From positions 107,742,099 through 107,806,098 of the forward strand of contig CP092863.1 of NCBI GenBank assembly GCA_030710605.1: a stretch of DNA of 64,000 nt, read 5' to 3'. Every line of letters starts with the position of its first letter. The stretch's first letter is position 1. A model generated the notes under the pieces. That model saw nothing but the letters and a program-made list of their open reading frames with translations. It did no database searches and was not told the DNA's origin. Of this stretch, positions 9,367 to 19,244 are shown in pieces. The DNA is from Cordylochernes scorpioides (Eukaryota > Arthropoda > Arachnida > Pseudoscorpiones > Chernetidae). Position numbers and translations under genes: made by a program.

Positions 9367-9605
9367 GATATATAGATGGAAATTTTGCCGTGAGGATATT
9401 GATCTAAAAAAGACAAAGGTCATCTCTCCCGTCAAAATAGACCTCAAAAGGTGGACGTCTCTAGGTGGACGCTTTTCAGTTTGCCTAAGCTGGTGTTGTG
9501 GCTTTGTTACCGACCCGAGGCCGCTAGTTTGCGGCGACGGTCAATAGATGGCGTCTGGTTTTGACGTCTATTTTGACGGGAGAGGCGACCTTTGTCTCTT
9601 TATAT
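9367..9605 (+). mobile_element. Family Y foldback, shortened
   Basis: Inverted ends (CATCTCTCCCGTCAAAATAG and TATTTTGACGGGAGAGG) flank the family Y core: AAGCTGGTGTTGTGGCTTTG, ACCCGAGGCCGCTAG, GCGGCGACGGTCAATAGATGG. Only the 3' strand of hammerhead stem I (GTCTCTAGGTGGACGC) remains; the catalytic core is missing. Confidence 0.6.
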
Positions 9606-9756
9606 ACGGATATATATTTTGAAATTAATTGTATATATATATATGTAGTGTTGTTTATAAAAAAAATTAACTTTTATTAAAGTTTCTTATACCTAAACGC
9701 AGTCGTTTTTATAGAAAAAGCTTTAAAATAATTTTTAAAATGTTTTTATTATTATA

Positions 9757-10032
9757 CCTAGGTCACGTGGTACAGTCCCTGATAATCATGGTGGGTAGAA
9801 GTTGGCGACTGCTTTTACTGTAAGTACACCACATGTCAACATATGTAGAAAGCAGTTCGAATTTTGTACTTACAAATGTGCCAGAGCCCCGTTTGGTTAC
9901 TTGCACTCGCTGGTGAGGTTGGACTTGGAGCTTCTTTTTTAATTAGAAAAAAAAGGGCCCAATGCGGGATTCGATCCCGGGTTGTAGAGGTAGAAAACCA
10001 ATGGTTTAGACCACCCTTCTACCGACTCCTAT
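9757..10032 (-). mobile_element. tRNA-derived SINE
   Basis: Same family as 5936-6236. tRNA-like head at about 9957-10032 (B box GGGATCGAATCCCGC), body with TACAAATGTGCCAGAGCC and CACGTGGTACAGTCC. No coding content. Confidence 0.75.
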
Positions 10033-10109
10033 TATTTATTTTTTTATTAACAATTAGTTCATTTGTTACTCTTGATGGAAGCCTTCAATAGGATATCACA
10101 AGTTATTAT

Positions 10110-10500
10110 ATTATGATACATTAGCACGCCATCTGTTATCAAAATTCGAAACTATTATAGACGCGTATGATTCTTTTCAAAATTAAACAATTTTATACTG
10201 CCTTTACTGCAATTGAAAAATTAAAGGAAGGGCCTGGTTCATCAGTGGTGAACCCTCCAAGCGGTTTCTCCAGTTTAATCTACCATACCGCTATTATATT
10301 TCATTTTTCGATCTTCCTTTTATAGTGATACTGTTGCTAGACTCTTGGAATGGCTATTTTAGCTGAACTATGGACATAAGCTTTGAGGACAGTAGAAATA
10401 TATACAATTAGAAATATATAATGTGCCTCAAGCAATCGCTCTGTATTTAATTTTTAAAAGAATCATACGCGTCTATAATAATTTCGAATTTTCACAAGTT
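10110..10500 (-). mobile_element. Family Z foldback, copy 3
   Basis: Terminal repeats GATACATTAGCACGCCATC at the left and an ATACGCGTCTATAATAATTTCG segment at the right. A minus-strand TATA (CTTTTATA at about 10317) precedes the ribozyme-like RNA at 10226-10292. Confidence 0.65.
10226..10292 (-). ncRNA. Permuted hammerhead-like RNA, copy d (mutated)
   Basis: AGCGGU-A-UGGUAGA, CUGGA-GAAA-CCGCU, UUCACCA-CUGAUGA-ACCAG. The innermost helix II pair is A/A instead of C/G, so this copy is probably weaker or dead. CUGAUGA and GAAA are intact. Confidence 0.45.
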
Positions 10501-10544
10501 ATTAAGTATAAAACTATATATTATTTAGAATCATATTTATAATT

Positions 10545-10885
10545 ATAGAAGCATAGGGCGCCTCTAGTGTCAAAATAATCGTCAAAACCTGACGCCATCT
10601 ATTGACCGTCGCCGCAACTAGCGGCCTCGGGTCGGTGACAAAGCCACAACACCAGCTTTGGTAAACTGAGAGTCCGCCCTAGGCTGACAAGGGCCATTAA
10701 CCCGAAACCATGGTCTCTAGGTGGACGCTTCTCAGTTTACCAAAGCTGGTGTTGTGGCTTTGTTACCGACCCGAGGCCGCTAGTTTGCGGCGACGGTCAA
10801 TAGATGGCGTCAGATTTTGACGTTTATTTTGACGGGAGAGGCGCCCTATGCTTCTATGGATCAATTTCATCCCGGCAAATTTTCC
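10545..10885 (+). mobile_element. Family Y foldback with hammerhead
   Basis: Inverted ends GAAGCATAGGGCGCCTCT and GAGAGGCGCCCTATGCTTC. Both arms hold GACGCCATCTATTGACCG, the ACCCGAGGCCGCTAG motif and CCACAACACCAGCTTTGG. A hammerhead-like core lies at the centre. Downstream, GCAAATTTTCCATCTA is shared with the flanks of 29465 and 31050. No ORF. Confidence 0.65.
10671..10727 (+). ncRNA. Hammerhead ribozyme relic (G8 to A)
   Basis: Stem I strands AGTCCGCCCTAGG and TCTAGGTGGAC flank CUGACAA, stem II GGG...CCC, GAAA, and palindromic stem III ACCAUGGU with cleavage triplet GUC. The invariant G8 is A, so it is likely inactive. Confidence 0.55.
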
Positions 10886-10988
10886 ATCTATTTATAATTA
10901 TATGTATTTCTATACTGTGTGTCCTAAAACCTTATGTCCATATATCATTAAGAATATACCATTTCCAAGAGGTCAGTTTCAGCATCAC

Positions 10989-10996
10989 TATAAAAG
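10989..10996 (+). promoter_or_regulatory. TATA box of family Z copy 4
   Basis: TATAAAAG lies 32 nt upstream of A11021, identical spacing to 600/632. Confidence 0.5.
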
Positions 10997-11020
10997 GAAA
11001 ACATCAAAATACAATATAAC

Positions 11021-11087
11021 AGCGGTATGATAGATTAAACTGGCGAAACCGCTGGGAGGGTTCACAACTGATGAGCCAGGCCCTTCC
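11021..11087 (+). ncRNA. Permuted hammerhead-like RNA, copy e
   Basis: AGCGGU-A-UGAUAGA, CUGGC-GAAA-CCGCU, GGGAGGG, UUCACAA-CUGAUGA-GCCAG. Core, helix II and helix III are intact, but helix I is damaged (UGAU against ACAA). Confidence 0.45.
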
Positions 11088-11224
11088 ATTAATTTATTAT
11101 TACATTAAGGGCGCAGAAGTAAATTATTTTACTTTAAAGAGAATCATACGCGTCTTAAATAATTTCAATTCACCCTAGGTATTGTTTATTGTTAATGATG
11201 AATATAATGTACAATTATATTTAC

Positions 11225-11515
11225 TTTATATTAAAGATACTTCGGCCAGTAAATCATTCTTATTGTCTCTACGTTTCAACAAAAATCCTTTTGTCTTCGT
11301 CTGGAGCGAACAAAAATTAAAACATTTGGCAAAGCATTAAAAATTATTTTAAGGCTGCAAGGGCGTTCTCACGTGATATTTCAATTAGAGAATAAATATT
11401 ATTATAATTTTAACGCTTTACAAATGTTTTAATTTTTGTTCGCTTCTGACGAAGGACAAAAGATTTTGTCGAAACGTCGAGACAATAAAAAAGATATACT
11501 GACCGAAGTATTATG
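11225..11515. mobile_element. Foldback with hammerhead-like arms (PLE terminal type)
   Basis: ATACTTCGGCCAGTA at the left and TACTGACCGAAGTAT at the right are inverted; both arms carry a GTCTCTACGTTTC / GAAACGTCGAGAC type core. The right arm has a nearly canonical hammerhead, the left arm a decayed one. TTTAATTTTTGTTCGC is shared in inverse orientation. No ORF. Confidence 0.55.
11443..11487 (+). ncRNA. Hammerhead ribozyme candidate, stem III ACGU
   Basis: CUGACGA, stem II GACAAAA/UUUUGUC (7 bp), GAAA and ACGU followed by C (GUC triplet). Stem I is short (CUU/GAG) with a possible outer UUGU/ACAA. Stem III is the 4-nt palindrome ACGU, so activity would need a dimeric form or extreme minimalism. 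Confidence 0.5.
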
Positions 11516-12039
11516 ATGCATTAGCGCGCCATCTGTTATCAAAATTCGAAACTATTATAGACGCGTATGATTCTTTTAAAAAAAATAAACAATTTCTACT
11601 GTCCTTACTGCAATGGAAAAATTAATGGGAGAGCCTAGCTCATCAGTGGTGAACTCTCCCAGCTGGTAGATTAAACTGGCAAAACCTCTGGGAGGGTTCA
11701 CTACTGATGAGTCAGGCCCTCCCATTAAATTTTCCATTGCAGTAAGGAAAGTAGAAATTGTTTATTTTTAAAACAACACATATAGTGTGTATATAGACTC
11801 GTTTATGATGCACTAGCGCGCCATCTGTTATCAAAAATCAAAACTATTTTAAAGACTTAAGATTATTTTTGATATTAAATCAAAATTCAAAACTATTTTA
11901 AAGGCGTAAGATTCTTTTTGATATTAAATAAAAATTCAAAACTATTTTAAAGGCGTAAGATTCTTTTTGATATTAAATTGTTTAATATCAAAAAGAATCT
12001 TACGCCTTTAAAATAGTTTCGAATTTTGAGACTCGTTTA
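11516..12039. repeat. Nested family Z terminal debris
   Basis: About 11516-11790 is a small Z foldback (two GCAATGGAAAAATTAATGG-type arms) with degraded ribozyme parts. About 11805-12030 is a hairpin built of triplicated AAAACTATTTTAAAGGCGTAAG segments and their complement. Non-coding. Confidence 0.6.
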
Positions 12040-12041
12040 TA

Positions 12042-13460
12042 CACTGCGTGACATTGAAAATGTAACACCAAGAAATAGTGGCCAGAAAGTGATGAAACTC
12101 GGCAGACAGAGAGAGACAGGGACGAACAATAAGTGATCTTTATTTCAAAATGATAGTCATAATACAGAGCGAGAACGGCGTCGGCTTAGTAGCAAGTAGG
12201 ACCACCGCGGACGGCGATGCACGAAGCAACACGTCTAGGTAGAGAATCAATCAGAGTACGGATGGCGTCCTGAGGGATGGCTCTCCATTCCCTCTCGACC
12301 ATTTGCCACAGTTCGTCTTCTGAACGCGGCTGTGGCAAGGCATGCAAACGGCGTCCAATGATGTCCCAGACGTGCTCGATTGGTGATAGATCAGGAGAGT
12401 ACGGTGGCCAGGGAAGCATCTGTACATCTTGCAGAGCTTGTTGGCTAATGCGAGCAGTGTGCGGTTGGGCGTTATCCTGCTGATAAAGGGCATTGGGTAC
12501 CCCCTGAAGGTAGGGGGGTGTCACCGGTCGCAGCACATCATCAACCTATCGTTGGGCCGTCATAGTGCCCTGAATACGAAGTAAAGGTGACCTGGAATCA
12601 TACGCGATTGCGTCCCAAACCATGATTCCACGTTGTCGCACGGTGGGGCGTTCCACAATTGCTGCCGGATTGGACCTTTCTCCACGTCGACGCCACACGC
12701 GTACACGGCGACTATCACTGGACAAGCAGAAACGCTACTCATCTGAGAACACGACCCTGTGCCATTCCGTCATCCACGTCGATCTAGCCCGGCACCATTC
12801 CAAAAGTTGGCGCCTATTCGGTGGGGTCAATGGCAGTCTTCTTAGCGGACGGCATGAGTGCAAGCCATTAGCAACCAATCGACGGGAAATGGTTCTGGTC
12901 GAGATGGAATGATCTAGGGTGTCTTGCACATGTTGCAGGATGGCGGTACAAGTGGCTTGTGGGGCCGCTACTGCTTGTCGAAGAATACGCCGATCCACAC
13001 GTGCTGACGTCACTCTGGTTGCACCGACATTCCTATAAATTGCCACATTTCCTTGTTCCAACCATCTTCTCCACAGTCGTTGCACCGTGGAAGCACCAAG
13101 GTGTGTATCAGCTGCGATTTGACGTATGGACCAAACTGCCCTTTTCAGTCCGATCACCATGCCCCTCGTAAAAGCGTCTGTCTGCTTGAACTGCCTCCGT
13201 TTACGATGACCTGGCATTCTCTGTTATTACACGTGTCTTTTGACACAAGATCAAAATTTCTACAATGATTTTCCTTGAAGAAATAACGACACGAATACTG
13301 TCCTTTCTGCAAGTTCCTTCCCTTATATCTTACTCCATGTGCGCACGAGAGCTGCGCATTTTACATCATTTGCATAACTCGGTTAGGCGCGTCTACCCTG
13401 AAATTTGTATAATTTTATGGCCACTATTTCTTGGTGTTCCATTTTCAATGTCACGCAGTG
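12042..13460 (-). mobile_element. Tc1-like DNA transposon
   Basis: Terminal inverted repeats CACTGCGTGACATTGAAAAT and its complement, continuing AACACCAAGAAATAGTGGCCA, are flanked on both sides by the target TA (12040-12041 and 13461-13462). The length of 1419 bp and single transposase frame are typical of the family. The transposase is broken by two stops, so the element is not autonomous, but the ends look intact. Confidence 0.92.
12186..13217 (-). pseudogene. Tc1-like transposase with two in-frame TAG stops
   Basis: One frame of 344 codons, the usual Tc1 transposase length, interrupted at 12735-12737 and 12546-12548 (both TAG) with no frameshift. Codons 1-120 form the paired-like DNA-binding region (helix-turn-helix with GASTVQRLWRRW). 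The DDE catalytic site is present: D159 in VVFSDE, D249 in QQDNAQPH and the E in SPDLSPIEHVWD. By my count 32 residues lie between the second D and E, fewer than the 34 of classical Tc1. The ATG at 13217 was chosen because it opens the conserved N-terminus. Confidence 0.9.
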
Positions 13461-13462
13461 TA

Positions 13463-14600
13463 TTCTGTATGCACTAAATCTAAAGGTTTTGTACATCCAT
13501 ATTGTGTTTCCTTTGGATACGGTTGTCTAGTTAATTTGGAACCTATGCAAATTTCGCGAATCTCAAATTTTCATTACCTTTACATGGCTTTATGCAAATT
13601 CCTCTTGCCATTTTATTCTTCATTAGAAATTTAATTGCATCAAATCCTCGATGGCATAATCAACAAAAACAACAAAAAGGATTTTATTAGGGCCCATTGC
13701 CCTGTATGGATTCGCCACACAACAACAAAATAATACAGTTTTTTTTTCTCCCTTTCCCCATGTGCACGTGAGTCTTTGTTTAAAATGGGATTTATTTACA
13801 CATCTGTTCTAAAACTTTCCTCACTACCTCTTTTGTGTATGAATCTATTTACAATTGATCTGTAGAAATTATAGAGTTCTATTGCTATATTTTTATTTTC
13901 TGAAATAGTTCTCAGCGTCTTCAGTGGGTTGCTAAATCTCCAGAAGGTGTTTTTAAGAGTTTTTTTTCTCTTTCTTCACCTAAATATTTGCATTCTATGA
14001 TATAATGGGGATGGCCTAATATCTTGTGCCATATATGAATGCAAATTTTACATTCACCATCACTCACAAAATTTCACACAATAGTTCAAACAATAAAATT
14101 AATTACTGATAATGTTTATCTGTAAACTAATAACGTACATAAATCCATGTTAATTCCACTTTCAATAGAAATATTGCTGGTGGTAAACCTCTAGATGAGA
14201 ACTGCCGCCATCATAAAAAAAAACGGCAGAGAGTCGTACAATCAATGGAGATTAGCTGGGGGTTATTAGCGAGGATAACCGCAGAAACGGCTGCTCTCTG
14301 TGAATAAAATTAATCCTTCACTGATTGGAGGATTTCTATTGGGAATATAATGCGGCAACTCTGATATAGCAAATAATTGCATATTTTACCGAATATTTAT
14401 TTCTGATTATGTATTTAAATATATATAATTTAATAAATAATCCGAAATATCATATATTTTTGCTCAGTTCAAATAGATAATTTTATGAATTGTTTACTTT
14501 TTTTTTTCAATAAATTTAAAATTGATTGTTTTTAAATTCAATATATGATTTTGTAATTAAAATACTGTCCTAATATCATATTTATGTTAATTATGAAATG
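13463..14600. other. Unassigned intergenic DNA
   Basis: No family recognised. It includes an ATTAGGGCCCATTGCCCTG hairpin (about 13687) and a GGCAGAGAGTCGTACAATC / GATAACCGCAGAAACGGCTG segment (14223-14300) that might be old repeat or unique DNA. No convincing ORF. Confidence 0.4.
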
Positions 14601-14609
14601 AAAACCTGC

Positions 14610-14800
14610 AATCACACATGGACAACTTTAAGGAAGGTGCACCTTTTAGCATGTATCTTAAAGATATTTAATACAGTGACCTTTATTGAAGACACAGGAG
14701 ATAATTAAGTGTGATGAAAATTGCCTTGGTCAACTTCAATAAAACAGACGCCCGGCGACATCGAAGACTTTTAACTTCATTATGTTTTGTCTCCATGAGT
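14610..14800. mobile_element. Relic of the 76-bp-array MITE
   Basis: ACATGGACAACTTTAAGGAAGG at the start and the GACGCCCGGCGACATCGAAGAC segment plus CTCCATGAGTTT at the end match the ends of the MITE arrays at 26785-27713 and 35140-37690, with a single internal unit. Confidence 0.55.
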
Positions 14801-14869
14801 TTAATTAAATATATGGTATGTACAATCAATACGTACATGGCGCCTATGACAACGTTATAGTGTTTGATG

Positions 14870-15185
14870 GAAGCTATATATATATATATATATGAATTTT
14901 CCCGGGAGGAAATTAATCCATAGAAGCATAGGACACCTCTCCCGTTAAAAGGTACGTCAAAACTAGACGCCATCTATTGACCGTCGCCGCAAACTAGTGG
15001 CCTCAGATCGTTGACAAAGCCACAACACCAGCTTCGGTAAACTGAGAAGCGTCCACTTAGAGACTATGGTTTCGGGCTAATGACCCTCGTTAGCCTATGT
15101 CACCGACCCGAGGCCGCTAGTTTGCGGCGACGGTCAATGGATGGCGTCAGGTTTTGACGTTCATTTTGACAGGAGAGGTATTCTA
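14870..15185. mobile_element. Family Y foldback with decayed hammerhead
   Basis: Left end CCATAGAAGCATAGGACACC, right end TTTTGACAGGAGAGG, with GACGCCATCTATTGACCG in both arms. The minus-strand hammerhead at about 15045-15100 reads CUAACGA in place of CUGANGA and has lost the 5' stem I strand. Confidence 0.6.
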
Positions 15186-15589
15186 AGCTTATATATATAT
15201 TATATAATCTAAAAACTCAAATATTTCTATATTTTAAAAAATATAATTTTATTTTTATTTATTGATATTTTTACTTTTGGTTATCATCGTTTTTAGAAGA
15301 CTTTCAGTTTTGTTGTAAATATGCGTAGTTAACATATCTATCTTTTTAAATCACTAATACAGGATTAACTTTATAAATTCTATATAATGTGAAAATAACT
15401 AATGTGTAATATTTCCTCAAGTAATTGAAAATAAAAGCTACTTTTGATGGTAAATAATTATCTTTTTCTTATCACGACTACACCTTCAACCCTTTATCTT
15501 ATCGATCCTTTGTCTTATCAACCCTTTCTCTAACAACAAACAAATTTTCATAACATATATATATATATGAAAATATATATATATATATT
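15186..15589. other. AT-rich DNA with microsatellites
   Basis: TA repeats (15189-15210, 15556-15590) and unassigned AT-rich sequence. No gene. Confidence 0.4.
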
Positions 15590-15664
15590 TTAAAGATTGA
15601 GCAATCCATAATAATATCTATAAATAAATATAAAGCATATATTGGATATAAATTAATTAATCAG

Positions 15665-15712
15665 CCAATATTTCTAGGGGCAACACGCCTCTCTTTATCA
15701 AGGCTTTTCTTT
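15665..15712 (-). ncRNA. Decayed hammerhead in PLE-A terminal repeat
   Basis: The minus strand reads GCC-UUGAUAA, stem II-like GGC...GCC, then GAAAUAUUGGC. Compared with PLE-C the CUGANGA box has C3U and G8A changes. Stem III AUAU and stem I GCC/GGC are still recognisable. Confidence 0.45.
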
Positions 15713-15983
15713 GATTTAAACTAAATCACGTGGGTATGTGATCCACTCACGCTATACAAGACCAAAGCAAGAAACCATCTAATGAAATTTACAATTGTTA
15801 TATCAATAATAATAATAATTAAAATAGTATATAATTAAATAACCATTTGATTAAAGAAATGAAGAGACTGATAAAAATTAGAAAATAAAAATGAGTAAGG
15901 ATTATGATTCAATATTTTGTGTTGATAAATATAAATAAAAATATATTATAAGTGTATAAATATATACAAAAATAATAAATAAT

Positions 15984-16845
15984 TTAGGAAGATATAAATT
16001 CTCTATAAATTTCTGGTAGGTCAATTTTCCTATTTATGCTTTCTGAATCTTTTATAGAGGCCCAGCTTTCTAAAAATAACCTGCAGTGCTTTTCTTTAAT
16101 ATTCTGGTATAAAATGGATGCTTTGTCAAATTCGGATATATTATTATTGTTCAGTGCATGGTCTACTAGGATAGATAATGGTTTATGGATGCGTAGAGCT
16201 GCTTTGTGTTGGCTAATGCGTTCTTTCAATGCTTTGCTGGTTTCTCCAATGTAAGTGGCTGGACAGGTTTTGCACGGAATTTTGTAAATAATATTGTTTT
16301 TGTTTTCCATTTTACTATTATTCTTGGTGTCTGAGTGGCGTAGAATTTGTTTCAAATTTTGTGCAGATTGATATGTGATAATTATATTATATTTCTTCAA
16401 AATTCTGGCGATTCTTTCTGATCCGTAACTGTATGGAAGAGAGCAATACCTTTTATCGGATTGATCATTGCTATTGTTTGAAGATGGAAATCTGGGAGTG
16501 TAAAAATGCTTCTTGATGAATTTCTTCGGATAATTATTGTCTATCAACTCTTTAAAAATTATATTACTTTCTTCTTTTCTTTCAATATTCCTATTTGAGC
16601 AATGTGTAGTTAATCTTTTGGAAAGTGTTTTTACTACAGCGATTTTATTATTAATCGGACCAAAAGAGCTAAAATTTAAATAGTTTCCTGTGTGCGTAGG
16701 TTTTCTGTATATGGTGGTTTCTATATGATGTTCTTTTCTTATTAGTTGAATGTATAAAAATGCTAAAGAATTATTGTTTCTATTTCGTGTGTGAACTTTA
16801 AATAAGGTTTGAGATTATTCAGAAAATATAGGAAAGTATCAATTT
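15984..16845 (-). pseudogene. PLE-A RT C-terminus and GIY-YIG endonuclease
   Basis: The clean 187-codon frame 15984-16547 carries the Penelope-type GIY-YIG nuclease: Y88, a CxxC pair (PCKTC), Y99-I-G101, R110 and H114, and an NRKIDLPEIY end. This nuclease nicks target DNA during insertion. Upstream, the RT thumb continues (a segment with TTIYRKPTHTGNY at about 16680-16745) with at least one frameshift near 16780. The ATG at 16547 is only the first Met of the open part, not a real start. Confidence 0.8.
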
Positions 16846-16888
16846 AAAAGGGAGATCAAGAGGAACGTGGTGAGTTTCTTTATTGAGC

Positions 16889-16933
16889 GGTACACAAGCT
16901 TTCGGACGTCACCCGTCCTTCATCAGGTGTTGA
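16889..16933 (-). ncRNA. Hammerhead ribozyme in PLE-B left arm
   Basis: Minus strand: ACAC, CUGAUGA, stem II GGAC...GUCC, GAAA, palindromic AGCU with H17 = U, then GUGU completing stem I. The core is canonical. Stem III can form only one or two pairs in cis. PLE terminal repeats are known to carry such minimal hammerheads. Confidence 0.72.
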
Positions 16934-17214
16934 TATGAATAAGAAGGAGATGCTATATTTATAAGCGACAGTTTAAAAATATTAAAAACAATCTGATGCA
17001 CGCCCGTGAGAGCACATGCTAATAACAAAAAATATAAAAAATTATTTTCAATTTTACTGTGTATAAATATCAGCCCGTTGAAAATCTGCATACCTAAGAC
17101 GAAGTGAGAAAGGCGGACAACGAGAGGCGAAGACAAAAGCAAGAAAAAACAAAAATAAAAATAAAAAATAAAAATAGAAAATCAGCGGAATAAAAATAAA
17201 GATAAAGTTAAAAG

Positions 17215-17643
17215 TTACGAAGAAGGTGTATCTGAGGTAGAATAAAAAACAGAATATTGGGGCGGGAGGTCAATCTTTCTGTTGAGGCTGGGGGTAGTAT
17301 TAGAAACAAGGGCCTCAAGAACTAAACGTTGGTATTTGTTTGCTATATCGCTATAAACGGGGGTTGTATTGTCGAGATTGAAGGAATGTCCGGACTCGGC
17401 GATATGTTGGTATATGAGCGATTTTTTGTCTTTCGAGCGGATGTTACGGGCGTGTTCACTGGCTCTGATGGCGATTGTTCGGCCTGTTTCTCCAATGTAG
17501 TGTAAATCGCAATCGTTACAGGGAATTTTGTAAACGGCGTTGGAAAGGGATTGGGGGTTACGTTTGGCGGAGCTTTTTGTGATAGGATGTCTTAAGAAGG
17601 TGTGAAGGGAAGGTGTGCACTTGTAAAAAGTGCGAATGCCGTA
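17215..17643 (-). CDS. PLE-B left-arm GIY-YIG fragment
   Basis: Mirror copy of the right-arm frame, read on the minus strand and ending TAA at 17215. It lacks an ATG because the element is 5'-truncated here. The GIY-YIG signature (YKIPCNDC, YIGETGR) is intact. Partial protein only; no RT. Confidence 0.75.
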   Translation of the reverse strand, partial: YGIRTFYKCTPSLHTFLRHPITKSSAKRNPQSLSNAVYKIPCNDCDLHYIGETGRTIAIRASEHARNIRSKDKKSLIYQHIAESGHSFNLDNTTPVYSDIANKYQRLVLEALVSNTTPSLNRKIDLPPQYSVFYSTSDTPSS

Positions 17644-18073
17644 TTTACGTAAAAAGGAACCAATACCGGAATTCGTGGGTATTCACACCTTCTTAAGACA
17701 TCCTATCACAAAAAGCTCCGCCAAACGTAACCCCCAATCCCTTTCCAACGCCGTTTACAAAATTCCCTGTAACGATTGCGATTTACACTACATTGGAGAA
17801 ACAGGCCGAACAATCGCCATCAGAGCCAGTGAACACGCCCGTAACATCCGCTCGAAAGACAAAAAATCGCTCATATACCAACATATCGCCGAGTCCGGAC
17901 ATTCCTTCAATCTCGACAATACAACCCCCGTTTATAGCGATATAGCAAACAAATACCAACGCTTAGTTCTTGAGGCCCTTGTTTCTAATACTACCCCCAG
18001 CCTCAACAGAAAGATTGACCTCCCGCCCCAATATTCTGTTTTTCATTCTACCTCAGATACACCTTCTTCGTAA
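17630..18073 (+). CDS. PLE-B right-arm GIY-YIG endonuclease fragment
   Basis: 147 codons. Y43, a CxxC pair (PCNDC), Y54-I-G56, R65 and H69 give the GIY-YIG nuclease signature, and the end (NRKIDLPPQY) resembles PLE-A. The first 18 or so residues are encoded by the 79-bp spacer, so the ATG is accidental. The full PLE would have RT in front. It is a C-terminal fragment that may still fold as a nuclease domain but is not an autonomous element. Confidence 0.8.
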   Translation: MRMPYLRKKEPIPEFVGIHTFLRHPITKSSAKRNPQSLSNAVYKIPCNDCDLHYIGETGRTIAIRASEHARNIRSKDKKSLIYQHIAESGHSFNLDNTTPVYSDIANKYQRLVLEALVSNTTPSLNRKIDLPPQYSVFHSTSDTPSS

Positions 18074-18354
18074 CTTTTAACTTTATCTTTATTTTTATTC
18101 CGCTGATTTTCTATTTTTATTTTTTATTTTTATTTTTGTTTTTTCTTGCTTTTGTCTTCGCCTCTCGTTGTCCGCCTTTCTCACTTCGTCTTAGGTATGC
18201 AGATTTTCAACGGGCTGATATTTATACACAGTAAAATTGAAAATAATTTTTTATATTTTTTGTTATTAGCATGTGCTCTCGCGGGCGTGCATCAGATTGT
18301 TTTTAATATTTTTAAACTGTCGCTTATAAATATAGCATCTCCTTCTTATTCATA

Positions 18355-18399
18355 TCAACACCTGATGAAGGACGGGTGACGTCCGAAAGCTTGTGTACC
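18355..18399 (+). ncRNA. Hammerhead ribozyme in PLE-B right arm
   Basis: Same core as the left arm: CUGAUGA at 18362-18368, stem II, CGAAA, AGCUU, GUGU. It sits just before ACCGCTCAATAAAGAAAC, a terminal motif also found in the SINE-like repeats at 19390 and 24100. Confidence 0.72.
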
Positions 18400-18454
18400 G
18401 CTCAATAAAGAAACTCACCACGTTCCTCTTGATCTCCCTTTTACACTTCAAACG

Positions 18455-18545
18455 TGGCTATATCTCATCTACAAAGTATCAATTTCTGTTTCAGTTATGC
18501 AAAATACATCGTCTATATATCTCGTCCATAATAAAACACATATAT
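18455..18545 (-). pseudogene. PLE-A reverse transcriptase palm fragment
   Basis: The minus-strand frame holds WTRYIDDVFCI, the RT motif C (YxDD) of the Penelope family, running directly into the PLE-B insertion site. Only about 25 codons are left. Confidence 0.75.
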
Positions 18546-18552
18546 ATATATA

Positions 18553-19030
18553 CTAGCGGATGTGTACCCGGCTTCGCCCGGGTTTTATCCGAGTGAAAGT
18601 TTGCCTAACGAATATTATATATTATGAAGTATAATAAACAATGTTAAAGATTAGTTTTAATTATTAATCAAGATTGTGTGTGAATATGTGAGAAAGATGT
18701 AATATCGTTGTTGTTTTCTTGGCCGACTGTTTTACATATGGTGTTATCTTAAAATTGCTTGTTTTGAATATTTTTTTAGATTGAGTTGAATGAATTGCTG
18801 AATTTTTTTTTTTTGTATTTATATATAAATAAAATTAACTCTGTTGATTTTTTTTTTTTTGTATTTAATCGATAACAGCGAAGTTACGCATGTTAAAGTT
18901 AGGAAAAATATTTTGATGTTAAGCAAAACCTGCTCCATCTCGTTTAACATAAATGTTGAAAATTTGGTCGAAATTGATGCATTGTAACGAAAGTTTTTAG
19001 CGTACACCACTTATGAAATTTTCATTTTAT
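18553..19030 (-). mobile_element. Helitron 3' end and probable body
   Basis: CTAG at 18553-18556 (minus) with hairpin CCCGGGCGAAGCCGGG before it, as at 25970. The downstream AT-rich sequence probably belongs to the element, but I see no clear TCTATATA start, only TA repeats near 19035. Confidence 0.5.
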
Positions 19031-19244
19031 TAATATATATATATATATAATTATAAAACTATTTTAGTGGCGTATTATTCTTTTTTAAAATAAAATATAT
19101 ATATATGTGTGTGTGTGTGAATAGAATAGTAAAATCCCTCCTCGTGTTCTCTTTTTATATCATTTATATCCGAATACAGTTTATTTATTCTTAATTATAT
19201 ATTGTATATTCTCCTTCACATTTGCATACCCATCTATAAGAATC

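Larger units (their letters stand above)
10886..11165 (+). mobile_element. Family Z right half, copy 4
   Basis: Carries the CTTATGTCCATA segment, a TATA box, a ribozyme-like RNA and the right terminal repeat (ATCATACGCGTC). The left half is missing; a family Y element is joined there. Confidence 0.6.
16846..18472. mobile_element. Penelope-like element B, inverted dimer
   Basis: Two arms of exactly 759 bp (16846-17604 and 17684-18442) are inverted copies differing at very few positions, separated by 79 bp. Each arm has a GIY-YIG frame and a terminal hammerhead. About 30 bp (18443-18472) is present only at the right. The 13-bp target duplication in PLE-A proves insertion. The high arm identity means the event is recent or the arms are converted. 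Confidence 0.88.
15590..18545 (-). mobile_element. Penelope-like element A, interrupted by PLE-B
   Basis: Minus-strand PLE: RT fragment with RYIDD at 18455-18540, then (after PLE-B at 16846-18472) the RT C-terminal part and the GIY-YIG endonuclease to 15984, then a terminal repeat with a decayed hammerhead to about 15600. A 13-bp duplication, AAAGTATCAATTT, is present at 16833-16845 and 18473-18485 at the two edges of the insertion. The 5' part upstream of YIDD is missing (a Helitron end lies at 18553). Confidence 0.8.
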
